From positions 1-64,000 of the forward strand of contig CAJOIT010000012.1 in NCBI GenBank assembly GCA_905234755.1: a DNA stretch of 64,000 nucleotides, written 5' to 3'. The stretch's first letter is position 1, and every line of letters starts with the position of its first letter. Positions 18,701 to 27,376 of this stretch are shown here, piece after piece. The notes below the pieces were generated by a model, which worked only from the letters and a program-made list of their open reading frames with translations, had not been told where the DNA came from and did not search any database. The DNA is from an uncultured Bacteroidales bacterium (lineage in GTDB: Bacteria; Bacteroidota; Bacteroidia; Bacteroidales; ML635J-15). The position numbers were made by a program, and so were the translations under genes.

Positions 18701-20137
18701 ATGAAAAAGAGTGTATTTCTTTCGTTTTTTGTGATAATGTGCGCGGCATCGTTCGCACAAAACTGGTATCCTGCCGGAGCAACATGGACATTCAATTGGC
18801 AAGAACTACATACATATTCTGCACATGGTTATCTCAAATATACTGTTCAAGATGAAGTTTCTGTAATAAATGATACGGTAGCAAAATTAATAACTATTGA
18901 TTATAATAGATACGATGGTACTCATTTGGAAGGAGAGATAGTTTTTGTTCACGAGTCAAATTCGAGGGTTTACTATTGGAACGGCGAGAGGTTCAAGTTA
19001 ATGTATGATTTAAGCCTGAATGTTGGTGATACTCTTGATTTTTATACTCTTGATTGCTTTGGAGACTGCGATTCGGTGTCGCCTTTCATTGTAGATTCTG
19101 TATATATTGAGAATATTGATGGTGTAGATTTGAAAGTGCAGGAATTTTCATGTACGATTTATGGAATTTTTGGTGGTGACATTAACGAAATTTATAGCGA
19201 CCGAATAATAGAAAGGATAGGAAGCGAGAAGCAATTTATCTATTATCCTGAATGTCCGGCAGATGAATTTGCATATACGGGACTTAGGTGCTACAATGAT
19301 GATGAAGTTTCGTACAGAAGTAATATGTGGAATCGTTACGAATGTGACGAGCGAATTGATGAGAGTCCAATCTTCAGCACAAATTGGATATGGAGCACAT
19401 CTGCATTTTCTTCTTTCGACAATAGGCCTTGCGGCAGCTACTACATGAAGTTGGTCGATGAGCATACTTCCAACTTTAAGCTGATGAAGTCAACCGATGA
19501 AAGCCACTCCTACTGGGTTGATGCAGGCTATATGAGATTTTATAACGGTAAGGCGTATTATTTCCGCAATGCTGGTGACGAGCCAGTTCTGCTGTATGAT
19601 TTTACTCTGGAAGAAGGCGATGAGTTTTATGTATATGCGCTTCAAACAAACCTTGTTGTCGATTCGGTTGGAAGTATGACGGTTGGTAACAGGGAAAGAA
19701 AGGTTTTGTATCTTTCGGCAATGGGACAGCAAGTTGTATGGTGCGAAGGAATTGGTTCTCTTAATGGGTTGCTTAATAATTATGGCAACATTGGTCTTAC
19801 TGGTGGTTCAGAAGAGTTGCTTTGTGTACAGCACAATGGAGAAGTTTTGTATAACAATCCGCGCTACGACAAATGCTTTATAAACGCATTATCTATTGAG
19901 GATTATATTGTGCCAATCAGTATTTATCCCAATCCTTCTTCTGGCAAGTTCAATATATCAACCGAAGGCAATGACGGTCGTGCCGACATTTACGATTCGC
20001 TTGGCAGAAAGGTAACTAGCATTGAGAATATTGCCAATGGTGCCGAAATAGACTTGTCGGGACATGGCAAAGGCATTTTCATGGTTGTGTTTTATGCCAA
20101 TGGCAGGTCGTACGAAAAGAAGGTGATTGTAGAATAG
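18701..20137 (+). CDS. Secreted protein with T9SS type A sorting domain
   Basis: A 478-aa protein with a signal peptide (MKKSVFLSFFVIMCAASFA) and a C-terminal Por-type sorting domain (ISIYPNPSSGKFNIS... ADIYDSLGRKV... GKGIFMVVFYANG... KKVIVE). The middle region is beta-rich, with no recognised catalytic motif. The protein should be exported by Sec, then by the type IX secretion system, and either anchored or released. The function of the passenger is unknown. Confidence 0.85.
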   Translation: MKKSVFLSFFVIMCAASFAQNWYPAGATWTFNWQELHTYSAHGYLKYTVQDEVSVINDTVAKLITIDYNRYDGTHLEGEIVFVHESNSRVYYWNGERFKLMYDLSLNVGDTLDFYTLDCFGDCDSVSPFIVDSVYIENIDGVDLKVQEFSCTIYGIFGGDINEIYSDRIIERIGSEKQFIYYPECPADEFAYTGLRCYNDDEVSYRSNMWNRYECDERIDESPIFSTNWIWSTSAFSSFDNRPCGSYYMKLVDEHTSNFKLMKSTDESHSYWVDAGYMRFYNGKAYYFRNAGDEPVLLYDFTLEEGDEFYVYALQTNLVVDSVGSMTVGNRERKVLYLSAMGQQVVWCEGIGSLNGLLNNYGNIGLTGGSEELLCVQHNGEVLYNNPRYDKCFINALSIEDYIVPISIYPNPSSGKFNISTEGNDGRADIYDSLGRKVTSIENIANGAEIDLSGHGKGIFMVVFYANGRSYEKKVIVE

Positions 20138-20157
20138 CGATGCAATGCTTTGCATCG
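20129..20157 (+). repeat. REP-like hairpin with GTAG foot, copy 3
   Basis: GTAG at 20129-20132 precedes the stem CGATGCAA-TGCT-TTGCATCG by five bases. Loop and inner stem match copies 1 and 2. It overlaps the last codons of the T9SS cargo gene. A further small hairpin, AGAGC-GAA-GCTCT, follows at 20189-20201. Confidence 0.65.
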
Positions 20158-20223
20158 TTATTGGTGTTTTTGAAATTCCCGAGACAATAGAGCGAAGCTC
20201 TGTAATCAGCAAGATGGAATTGT

Positions 20224-20655
20224 CTAATATAAGTCACCTGACCCTTGCAACAATTCCGGATCGGAACCATAGCTACTTGCTAAATCCCATGAAATGCGCG
20301 CCCATTCATTATCCTTTGTATTGATGGTATAACGCTCATTTGTATAGTTATATGAGCGATCAGGAGTATTGTATTCAATATAAAAATCCCAAATGCCACG
20401 AGGAACTGAGAAGGTGTAGTAAGTTAGCCCCTTAAATTCAATCATCCCTTTGCAGTCACCCAATATATTTTTCCCTGTATGAGCATCGTAAGTCTCTTTA
20501 ATATATGTTACATAACGCAAAGTGTATCCCGGATGATTAGCATCCTCTACATTAACATAAACATTAGCTTTGCTTGTTGTTTGTTTATTACAAGCGGTGA
20601 AAATAACAACGATAATTGCAATAAATGCTACGAAAAAAAAATGTTTTGCTTTCAT
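20224..20655 (-). CDS. Hypothetical lipoprotein
   Basis: A 143-aa protein with a lipoprotein signal peptide; the lipobox is FTAC with Cys22. The mature part is beta-rich with an aromatic-rich segment (YYTFSVPRGIWDFYIEYNTP) and no recognised family. It probably sits on the outer membrane or the periplasmic face. A minus-strand -7 box (TAACTTTG, plus coordinates 20690-20697) lies about 35 bp upstream. Confidence 0.65.
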   Translation of the reverse strand: MKAKHFFFVAFIAIIVVIFTACNKQTTSKANVYVNVEDANHPGYTLRYVTYIKETYDAHTGKNILGDCKGMIEFKGLTYYTFSVPRGIWDFYIEYNTPDRSYNYTNERYTINTKDNEWARISWDLASSYGSDPELLQGSGDLY

Positions 20656-20980
20656 ATCAAAAATTATTTTTAAGTTAAAAAATATGCTACAAAGTTATTA
20701 CTTTTTCACAAGCAGCATACTAGCTGTGTCGATTAAAATGCCTCGGCAATTCTTAAAATTTTGTTAAAATAAATATGCCTTAGGAATTAGATATTGAAAT
20801 TATGCCATTCTTTTTTGAAAGATTTATATTGATAATTAAGCATTTGTGTGGGAACGGTAAAAATACAGAAAGATTATTGCCACGGGTTGACAGAGTTTAT
20901 TTTATCACCTCTTAAATCTTTTTCTATATTTTCGAGTCTTTATTGCAGATGCATCTGAAACAGAATTAATAATTTAAAAA
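20656..20980. other. AT-rich intergenic region between divergent genes
   Basis: Apart from the minus-strand -7 box at 20690-20697 there is no convincing gene, repeat or RNA fold. The right part presumably holds the promoter of the broken sigma factor gene. Confidence 0.55.
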
Positions 20981-21493
20981 ATGGACAACGAAAACGACAT
21001 CAGAATGAAAGAACTAGCGGAACTGCTGCGATAGGAGCAACCTCGGTTGATGAGGTACGCTTGTTACCGCCTGGGCGACACAGATGATGCGAAGGATGCT
21101 CTGCAAGACACTTGCCATAAACTCTGCGACAAACTCACTGACGAGAAAAGCGATGAGGTTAAAAACTTGCGAAGCTATATCTTCCGCACACTGTCGAATG
21201 TCTGCTTATCGCGGCTATCGCAATCGGGACGGCTAAAAACTATTCCTTTGGATTCTCGCCTCGACATGGCTGACATTCAATATGAAAGCAACGAGGAAGA
21301 CATAAAACGCATAGTAAAACTGCTTGGCGAGATTCCCGAAGAACAAGCCGAAGTCATCCGTCTCAGAATCTATGGCGACAACAGTTTCGCCCAAGTGGCT
21401 GAAATACTTTCAGTCCCTTTGCCTACGGTAAAATCACGCTTCCTTTATGGACTTGAGAAAATCCGCAAGGCGATGAAACAAACCAAAAATTAA
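20981..21493 (+). pseudogene. ECF sigma factor gene interrupted by an in-frame amber codon
   Basis: An ATG at 20981 opens a frame encoding MDNENDIRMKELAELLR, then TAG at 21032-21034, then in the same frame EQPRLMRYACYRLGDTDDAK and the rest of a normal ECF sigma factor (region 2 EDALQDTCHKL-like, region 4 LGEIPEEQAEVIRLRIYGD... PLPTVKSRFLYGLEKIRKAM). Translation could restart at TTG 21047 or ATG 21050, losing only the first helix of region 2. CAG to TAG is the simplest change. The downstream anti-sigma gene is intact. Either a recent null mutation, a re-start, or suppression. Confidence 0.75.
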
Positions 21494-21511
21494 CCACAAA
21501 AATGAACGATT

Positions 21512-22783
21512 ATGAATTGCAATGAATTTAAAGAAAAGGTGGCAGATCTTTTTGATACCACCGTCGACATGCAGATATACGCAGAATGTCACAAGCACAT
21601 GGACGAATGTGCCGAGTGCAAAGCCTATTACGAGGAACTGGCGGAAACATTCAAGGCCTTGCAACCGCAGGAGGTTTCCACAAAACAGCATAAGACTGTC
21701 AACCGTCATCTGGTTTGGCGTTCGATAGCGGCTGTTGCTATATTCCTTTTTGGCGTATTCTTAGGTTGGAACAATTTCTTCTCAACGCCTGCAGTGGCAG
21801 ATGATACACGGGTTATCTATCTTGAACAGGGAATCCGAAGCGTGCAGAATGTAGGCAGTTTCAAAATGTCGGTTTTCGCACGCACTTTGCCAAACGAAAA
21901 CTTTGCCTATTTCGATCCCAAGTCCGATTTTGTGAAAATAGATATCGGGCTTATGCGGCAAAACGATAGCGTTTTTTATCGTGTCGAAAAGCAAGGCGGA
22001 CGCACAATAGTTTGCGATGGCACCTCACAATATATGTGGATTCCCGGTGTGTTATATACAAAAGGCTCACGCTCGGTTAATTTCCTCGAAAACTTTGTCA
22101 ATCTGCTTAGCCCCGAGCGTTTGCTTTCAATGCAGGTGTCAGCCATAGATTTTTCGGAGAAAAATGAAGTTACACGCACCGAAACCGATACCACCATCAT
22201 CGTCACATTCAAGGGAACTGAGAAAAACAGCGACCTGCAGCAATTACTCGAAACTGGCAAGATGGGCAACTGTGAGGTAGAAGTTGAGAATGTCTTTTCA
22301 AGGAGCGACGGTCTGCTGCGTTTTGTCAAGCTTTGGCTTGTGGAAAATGGCAAGAAAACCCTCTTGTTGCACATCGACAACATACAGTACAATGTCATGA
22401 TGAACAGAGCAAGCCTAACACAAATTCCCGATTGTCAATGGGATGATTTTGAACAAACAGCCGAAATATCCGAAATCAGACTTCGTCAGCTGCAAAACGA
22501 GACAGCAGCACAGGCCGCACAGCGCATCATTCAGTCCATCATTGGTGGCAACACAAGCAATGCCAGCGAGGCTTTGGTTTACTACGAAAACTGTCTCTCT
22601 CTACTTATTGCGCAGATGAAAGGTTGCAGGGCGACGAATTTCAAAGAACGCAAAGAAAATAGCTATGCAGGAATCTATGTCTTTTACACTCTTACATTTC
22701 CCGATGGAAAGAGCAAGAAGAGGCATATCGCTGTGAGAAACGACAATAAAAACAAAATTTGGATAGTGGATGGCGGGCTATAA
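21512..22783 (+). CDS. Anti-sigma factor with zinc-finger and LolA-like periplasmic domain
   Basis: A 423-aa protein. Residues 1-50 hold an anti-sigma zinc-binding motif (ECHKHMDECAECKAYYEEL, the HxxxCxxC pattern). A transmembrane helix lies at about residues 70-90 (RSIAAVAIFLFGVFLGW). The periplasmic part resembles the beta-fold outer-membrane lipoprotein carrier-like domain seen in such regulators (SFKMSVFARTLPNENFAYFD; VCDGTSQYMWIP). It starts 18 bp after the sigma gene and should sequester its product at the membrane. It remains intact although its sigma partner carries a stop codon. Confidence 0.82.
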   Translation: MNCNEFKEKVADLFDTTVDMQIYAECHKHMDECAECKAYYEELAETFKALQPQEVSTKQHKTVNRHLVWRSIAAVAIFLFGVFLGWNNFFSTPAVADDTRVIYLEQGIRSVQNVGSFKMSVFARTLPNENFAYFDPKSDFVKIDIGLMRQNDSVFYRVEKQGGRTIVCDGTSQYMWIPGVLYTKGSRSVNFLENFVNLLSPERLLSMQVSAIDFSEKNEVTRTETDTTIIVTFKGTEKNSDLQQLLETGKMGNCEVEVENVFSRSDGLLRFVKLWLVENGKKTLLLHIDNIQYNVMMNRASLTQIPDCQWDDFEQTAEISEIRLRQLQNETAAQAAQRIIQSIIGGNTSNASEALVYYENCLSLLIAQMKGCRATNFKERKENSYAGIYVFYTLTFPDGKSKKRHIAVRNDNKNKIWIVDGGL

Positions 22784-22812
22784 TAGGTACAATAAAAGTT
22801 CTAAAAATTCAA

Positions 22813-22841
22813 GGCACGGCTTTTTGGTCGTGTCTTTTTTT
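22813..22841 (+). terminator. Rho-independent terminator
   Basis: GGCACGGC / GTCGTGTC pairs with two G-U pairs around a TTTTTG loop, followed by T7. It ends the sigma/anti-sigma operon. Confidence 0.8.
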
Positions 22842-22905
22842 GTTTTGTAGTGCAATTTGACATTTCAAAAAATAGTTATAATTTTGTGGAGTAAAAATTA
22901 AATGA

Positions 22906-23721
22906 ATGAACAACGAAGACTTTTGGCATAGCATTTCCTTGATTATCAAAAAAGGTTTCAATGCCGACGGTCTTTTAAAACTGGAGTCGTATGCAGAACA
23001 ATTCATCACACAACGGCTTGTATATAAACGATTTTCATCGGCAGAACAGCATGGCTGCTCAAAGGGAGGTGCTACGCATGTCATTGCATCAATACTCGCG
23101 GGCGCAGAAACTGAAACAGATAGAAATGTTACATCAGATGTCGATGATTTCAAAAGAGAAGTCAAACGCGGAGCGCAGCAAGCAGAATGCATAGAACAAT
23201 GGGCTAGGAAGGTCGGTTGTTGGATAGAACATATTGATGATGTCTTGCCTCGCATGTTGGGGGAGCAGATTGCCGAAGGAGGGGAAGCCAAAGTTTATGA
23301 CCATGGTACAACATTGGTGAAATCAATTGGGCTTGACTATTTTGTCCAGCCTATTTTGGCGCTTGACCGCATCACACTGCATAACACATATTTTCCAGAG
23401 ACGGCACTCACGGTGTTAGGGTTTGGTCGTACCATAAGTGGAGATTTCAAAATTTTGGTAGAGCAGTCATTCATAGAAGGCACACATGTGTCTGACGAAG
23501 AAATTACTGACTATATGCATAAGATGGGCTTTGAACTTCACAATCCTCGCAATTGGACATACGCAACTCCCGACATTTACCTCAGCGATATGCATGATGA
23601 AAACATACTTCGTTCGCCGTCAGGAACAATTTTCGTTGTGGATTGCGATATACGAATCAACACACCAAATCTTCGCTGCGGTGGAGTACGCAAATTGACT
23701 ACTGAAGTTGAGATTCGTTGA
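22906..23721 (+). CDS. Polyvalent-protein-type Ser/Thr/Tyr kinase domain protein
   Basis: A 271-aa protein with a small kinase-like fold. It has a glycine-rich loop (GEQIAEGGEAKVYDHG, residues 119-134), a following lysine (TTLVKSI), a catalytic-loop motif (LSDMHDENILR, residues 227-236) and a metal-binding Asp (IFVVDCD). This matches the kinase domain first described within phage and plasmid polyvalent proteins. Such stand-alone copies are frequent in Bacteroidota mobile regions. The substrate is unknown. It begins about 65 bp after the previous terminator. Confidence 0.7.
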   Translation: MNNEDFWHSISLIIKKGFNADGLLKLESYAEQFITQRLVYKRFSSAEQHGCSKGGATHVIASILAGAETETDRNVTSDVDDFKREVKRGAQQAECIEQWARKVGCWIEHIDDVLPRMLGEQIAEGGEAKVYDHGTTLVKSIGLDYFVQPILALDRITLHNTYFPETALTVLGFGRTISGDFKILVEQSFIEGTHVSDEEITDYMHKMGFELHNPRNWTYATPDIYLSDMHDENILRSPSGTIFVVDCDIRINTPNLRCGGVRKLTTEVEIR

Positions 23722-23797
23722 TTTTGGCGATGTATGAGGAATTACCTGTGCCGAAAAGAAATAATAATCGTAATATTGCACCACAAAATTATCGTGT

Positions 23798-24331
23798 ATG
23801 AAGAAAGTGCTTATTATTTGCGGAAGTCCGCGCAAGGATGGCAACAGCGATATTTTAGCGCAACAGTTTGCCAAGGGTGCCGAAGAGGCAGGTCATAGTG
23901 TTGAAACCATTTATATTCGCGACCTCAAACTTGGATACTGCATCGGTTGCATGAGTTGCATTAAAACCGGCAAATGTTTCCAGCAGGATGATGCCAACAG
24001 CATTCATCACAAGATGCTTAATGCAGATGTGATATGCTTCTCATCGCCAGTGTATTACTATTCGGTTTCGGCTCAGATGAAAACTTTTATCGATCGCATG
24101 AATCCATTGTACGGACGCATGAAGGACAAGGATTTCTATTATATGATAACCGCTGCCGAGGACGACAATGCGCAAATCGGTCGAGCTTTTGATGCAATGG
24201 AAGGTTTTGCCGACTGCTTCGACAATATCCGTCGTTGCGGACGCGTGTATGGCGGTGGTGCTGGCGACAAGGGAACAATCCGCGAAACATCGGCATTTAA
24301 CGAAGCGTACAAAATGGGAAAAAACATTTGA
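23798..24331 (+). CDS. Flavodoxin-like NAD(P)H-dependent FMN reductase
   Basis: A 177-aa protein with the FMN phosphate-binding loop SPRKDGNSDILAQQF, the cysteine-containing segment GCMSCIKTGKC and SSPVYYYSVSAQMKTFIDRM. It should bind FMN and reduce flavin, quinone or nitro substrates, or an Fe-S cluster, using NAD(P)H. Its paralogue at 31262-31754 lost its N-terminus by deletion. The next gene starts 2 bp after the stop, so the two are likely co-expressed. Confidence 0.88.
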   Translation: MKKVLIICGSPRKDGNSDILAQQFAKGAEEAGHSVETIYIRDLKLGYCIGCMSCIKTGKCFQQDDANSIHHKMLNADVICFSSPVYYYSVSAQMKTFIDRMNPLYGRMKDKDFYYMITAAEDDNAQIGRAFDAMEGFADCFDNIRRCGRVYGGGAGDKGTIRETSAFNEAYKMGKNI

Positions 24332-24332
24332 G

Positions 24333-24830
24333 ATGAATTGGACAATTATCATTATAGAAACGGTAGTTCTGACTATCGCGTTCACCGCAATGATACTAAT
24401 TCCGCTGGTGAAGAATCCGGTTTGGTGGATTGCCGACTATCCTGAGGATATTCAAGAAGAGTATTTCAAGACACATGAGCGTATTCCTTCAAAATTCTTC
24501 ACGCCAACAGTACTGCTGAAAAAAGGCATGGCTCTGCTTATTGCATTAGTATTATTGCTTGTAGTGGTTTGGTTGGCAGGTGCTTATAATTTCTGGTCTG
24601 CTTTGGCTGTCGGCTATGGAATGTGGCTGTTTATCGATTGGTACGACTGTTTTTTCTTGGACTGGGTGTTGTTTGCCAACATGAAATCTGTCCGTCTGCC
24701 TGGCACGGAGCACATGAACGAAGCATATCATCAGAAAAAATACCACTTTGTACAGTCTTGTTGGGGCATGCTCATCGGTCTCATTCCATGTCTTGTCGGA
24801 GCAGGTTTGTATGAATGGTTATTTTGTTAA
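24333..24830 (+). CDS. Four-helix membrane protein of unknown function
   Basis: A 165-aa polytopic protein: transmembrane helices at about residues 3-26, 63-84, 86-105 and 138-160, with many tryptophans (NPVWWIADYPEDIQEEYF; LFIDWYDCFFLDWVLF). The ATG at 24333 is chosen because the longer frame lies within the flavodoxin gene. The context suggests a link to the reductase. No family name is assigned. Confidence 0.7.
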   Translation: MNWTIIIIETVVLTIAFTAMILIPLVKNPVWWIADYPEDIQEEYFKTHERIPSKFFTPTVLLKKGMALLIALVLLLVVVWLAGAYNFWSALAVGYGMWLFIDWYDCFFLDWVLFANMKSVRLPGTEHMNEAYHQKKYHFVQSCWGMLIGLIPCLVGAGLYEWLFC

Positions 24831-24874
24831 TTAACAGATACTAGAGTTTTGTAAACCATTTCAAACCTAGAAAC

Positions 24875-24927
24875 AAAAAACGCTGACGTCATGCTGAACT
24901 TGTTTCAGCATCTGGTCCGCGTTTTTT
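24875..24927 (+). terminator. Terminator embedded in a REP-like element
   Basis: The inner hairpin ATGCTGAA-CTTGT-TTCAGCAT (24891-24911) lies inside flanking AAAAAACGC / GCGTTTTTT arms. The inner part (GTCATGCTGAACTTGTTTCA) is a widespread Bacteroidota repeat; here it probably also terminates the upstream pair. Confidence 0.65.
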
Positions 24928-24958
24928 AGAAACGGCGCAGCCATTCAAACATTTTATG

Positions 24959-24966
24959 TATTTTTG
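24959..24966 (+). promoter_or_regulatory. -7 promoter element
   Basis: TATTTTTG, 24 bp before the ATG at 24991. Confidence 0.5.
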
Positions 24967-24990
24967 CCATCGTATTATTCTTGAAAGACT

Positions 24991-25653
24991 ATGAATGGTT
25001 CGTTGCTTGAACTTTTTTCCAAAAACGGTGAACTCGTTCCCAAGGATGTAACGCCTTGGCAGTCCTTTTCTGGCAAAGGGATGAAATTTTGGTTGCAGTC
25101 GTACGACTGGAACGGTTGTGCCAGCGTTTCACATCTCACGATGAGGGCTTTCTTCGGTATGATGAAGATGGATACGCTGATATGTACGCCCTACGCCAAG
25201 GATATGCCGCTTCTTTCTTACGACCTTATTTCCGCACTGTGGAAACGCACCTTGCTGGTGGAGATGTACGACACTTTGGTGGAACCAGTTGACATGTCGG
25301 CAATGTTGGCGGTAAAGGAAAAATATAGTGATCTGAAGGACAAGCAGATGAAACCAGCGTGGTACGATGCTCTTAAACTTCCGCCAACCCTCAGCAAAGT
25401 GGGCGACGAGTCGAGATTGTCGGCCTTGGCGACAGAGATGATTTCATCATATCTGGACATTTTTGCTTCTGCTCGCGATGTTGACCGTTCCGCCAAGACC
25501 GCCAAAAACAGAACATACGTGGATGGTCTCATCAACGATGGCCCAACATTCAGGGTTGTCAGCAAGATGATTGGAGCAGAATCCGCCAAAATACTCTTTC
25601 ATCGCTTCCTTTTTGGAACGGAGTTTCAGAAGCAGTTGTATAAGTATGTGTAA
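24991..25653 (+). CDS. Hypothetical protein with possible ferredoxin-dependent bilin reductase fold
   Basis: A 220-aa soluble protein without a known name. Two blocks echo PcyA-type bilin reductases. MDTLICTPYAKDMPLLSYDL parallels the PcyA strand ending LPLFGCDIV, which places Asp78 at the catalytic Asp105. The C-terminal INDGPTFRVVSKMIGAESAK with FLFG parallels KNDKTRRVLEKAFG...VLFD. The PcyA His88 and Glu76 are not evident. This is a remote-homology reading made by eye; an unrelated alpha/beta protein is possible. It has its own promoter and no pathway neighbours. Confidence 0.45.
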   Translation: MNGSLLELFSKNGELVPKDVTPWQSFSGKGMKFWLQSYDWNGCASVSHLTMRAFFGMMKMDTLICTPYAKDMPLLSYDLISALWKRTLLVEMYDTLVEPVDMSAMLAVKEKYSDLKDKQMKPAWYDALKLPPTLSKVGDESRLSALATEMISSYLDIFASARDVDRSAKTAKNRTYVDGLINDGPTFRVVSKMIGAESAKILFHRFLFGTEFQKQLYKYV

Positions 25654-25663
25654 AATTGAAGTT

Positions 25664-25712
25664 GTGTCGGATTTACTGCTTAGGCAGTAAGCCAAATGTT
25701 ATAATCCGACAC
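25664..25712. repeat. Long imperfect palindrome
   Basis: GTGTCGGATT (25664-25673) pairs with AATCCGACAC (25703-25712), and an inner hairpin TTACTGC-TTAG-GCAGTAA sits between them. There is no T-run, so it looks more like a mobile repeat than a terminator. Confidence 0.6.
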
Positions 25713-25716
25713 GCTT

Positions 25717-25738
25717 GTCTCTCAGCATTTGTAATCCA
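25717..25738 (+). repeat. 22-bp direct repeat, left copy
   Basis: Exactly identical to 27658-27679 (begins GTCTCTCAGCATTTG, ends TAATCCA). The two copies bracket a 1.9-kb block with the Fic gene and two small ORFs. Confidence 0.85.
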
Positions 25739-25883
25739 CATACCGGCTTGTTTAGAGGAAAATCGTCGCAAATTATGCGTTGTTTTGTAATTGTTTTTAA
25801 TGGTTTGACAAATAATTATTATTTTTGTCGCAGAATTTGCAATATAACAAACAAGTTTTTATCGCACTAAGAAAGAATACGTT

Positions 25884-27170
25884 ATGTATATACACGAAAG
25901 AGAAAACTGGACAGACTTCCGTTGGGACGATACACAGGTATCGCTCCTTCAGGAGAAAGTTTTCCGTAAACAAGGTCTGCTATATGGTAGGCTGAGTTCC
26001 CTCGGCTTTGATAGTAAGCTGCGTGCAATGGCAGAGAACCTGACTTATGATGTAGTATATTCTTCAGAGATTGAAGGCATTCAACTGAATGTGGATCAGG
26101 TACGTTCTTCCATCGCCAGAAAGCTTGGTATTGAGAATGTGAAATATAGTGCTCCTTCGCACTATGTTGATTCTGTCGTGGGTGTTATGCTTGAAGCTAT
26201 ACAAAATTATAATCAGCCTCTCAGTAAAGAAAAGTTGTGTGCATGGCAATCTGCTTTCTTCCCTTCAGGTTATAGCGAAGGAAGCCAGATAGAAATAGGT
26301 CAGTACCGTACAAACGAAGAGCATATCGTCAGCGGAATGTTTGGACGTGAGAAAATTCATTATATTGCGCCGTCACCCAACCGTGTAGAAGAAGAGATGC
26401 AAAAGTTCCTTGCCTGGTTTGATGAAGATGAGCCTGTGAGTAGTGCCATCCGTTCTGCTATCGCTCATTTTTGGTTTGTGAGCATCCATCCTTTTGAGGA
26501 TGGCAATGGCCGTTTGGCTCGCATCCTTTCCGACATGCTTCTGGCACGTGGAGAAAAGAGTGAGTTCCGCTTCTACAATGTCTCCTCACAGATTAACAAG
26601 GATAAGAATCGCTATTACGACATCTTGGAGCGGATGCAGCATGGCAATGGTGATATCACGGAATGGCTGGAATGGTATCTGCAGAAACTGGTGAATGCGC
26701 TTGACGAGGCTGACACCATTGTCACTACAATTTTGAACAAGAGCTTCTTCTGGCAGAAAGCTTCCGCTGTACCAATGACGGAGCGGCAAAACCAGATGCT
26801 CAATCTGTTTCTTGACGGCTACGAGGCAAAGATCACATCCAAGACATGGGCTGCTCTGGCTAAGTGCTCAAAAGACACCGCCATACGTGACATACAAGAC
26901 TTGGTTGCGAAAAACATTCTCATAGAGGACATTCCAGGAGCAAAGCGACCAAGTTACTCCATCGTCTATGATGCAGAAGACTTGTCGCAGTTCTTTTCTG
27001 AGGTAAGTATCACCGAGGAAAATGGTATTCCGTATCTCAAAGCGATGTTCAAGGGAAAGAAACCAGTGAGTGAAAGATTATTGAAACTTGATGCTGAACG
27101 ATTTCAGAAAGGAGATCTTCCTTTATCAAATCTGCTTAGCAAGTACTGTTCATATATAGCCTGTAAATAA
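25884..27170 (+). CDS. Fic family protein with DUF4172 N-terminal domain
   Basis: A 428-aa Fic protein that would transfer AMP (or another nucleotide moiety) onto a target hydroxyl. The DUF4172-like N-terminal part covers residues 1-90. The self-inhibitory helix motif [S/T]xxxE[G/N] is at residues 60-65 (SSEIEG), and the active-site motif HPFEDGNGRLAR has the catalytic His202. A C-terminal winged-helix region follows (AALAKCSKDTAIRDIQDLV). An inhibitory glutamate within the same chain makes it a class II Fic protein. A promoter -7 box TATTTTTG lies at 25820-25827. It is bracketed by 22-bp direct repeats. Confidence 0.92.
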   Translation: MYIHERENWTDFRWDDTQVSLLQEKVFRKQGLLYGRLSSLGFDSKLRAMAENLTYDVVYSSEIEGIQLNVDQVRSSIARKLGIENVKYSAPSHYVDSVVGVMLEAIQNYNQPLSKEKLCAWQSAFFPSGYSEGSQIEIGQYRTNEEHIVSGMFGREKIHYIAPSPNRVEEEMQKFLAWFDEDEPVSSAIRSAIAHFWFVSIHPFEDGNGRLARILSDMLLARGEKSEFRFYNVSSQINKDKNRYYDILERMQHGNGDITEWLEWYLQKLVNALDEADTIVTTILNKSFFWQKASAVPMTERQNQMLNLFLDGYEAKITSKTWAALAKCSKDTAIRDIQDLVAKNILIEDIPGAKRPSYSIVYDAEDLSQFFSEVSITEENGIPYLKAMFKGKKPVSERLLKLDAERFQKGDLPLSNLLSKYCSYIACK

Positions 27171-27230
27171 TGACTTGCTTGTTTATCAACAGATAAAATT
27201 GAAGTTAGTTTACGGAATTAAAGTATTAGA

Positions 27231-27376
27231 ATGATAATGGAAACAGAAAGAATACAATACAGTACCAGGGATTCCAAACTCTTCTTTCTGGAAGAGGACT
27301 GCGTGGAATTGTTTGGAGCAAAGGCTGGAAAGGAAATCTTCGCTCGGACGGAAAACCGATATAATGAACTATGCGG
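27231..27376 (+). pseudogene. N-terminal fragment of an ATC-hydrolase-like protein
   Basis: The first ~48 codons (SKLFFLEEDCVELFGAKAGK... TENRYNEL) read like the start of L-2-amino-thiazoline-4-carboxylic acid hydrolase family proteins. The frame then loses all resemblance to a protein and overlaps the membrane protein frame starting at 27364. A deletion or recombination appears to have removed the rest. Family assignment is by recollection of the N-terminal pattern. Confidence 0.45.

Noticed and set aside
17834-18802. 322-codon minus-strand frame
   Set aside because: Antisense to lnt; His/Cys-rich composition without domains.
23798-24331. Recent duplication between the intact flavin reductase and the remnant at 31262
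   Set aside because: Protein similarity is clear but DNA similarity is modest, so they are older paralogues, not a fresh copy.
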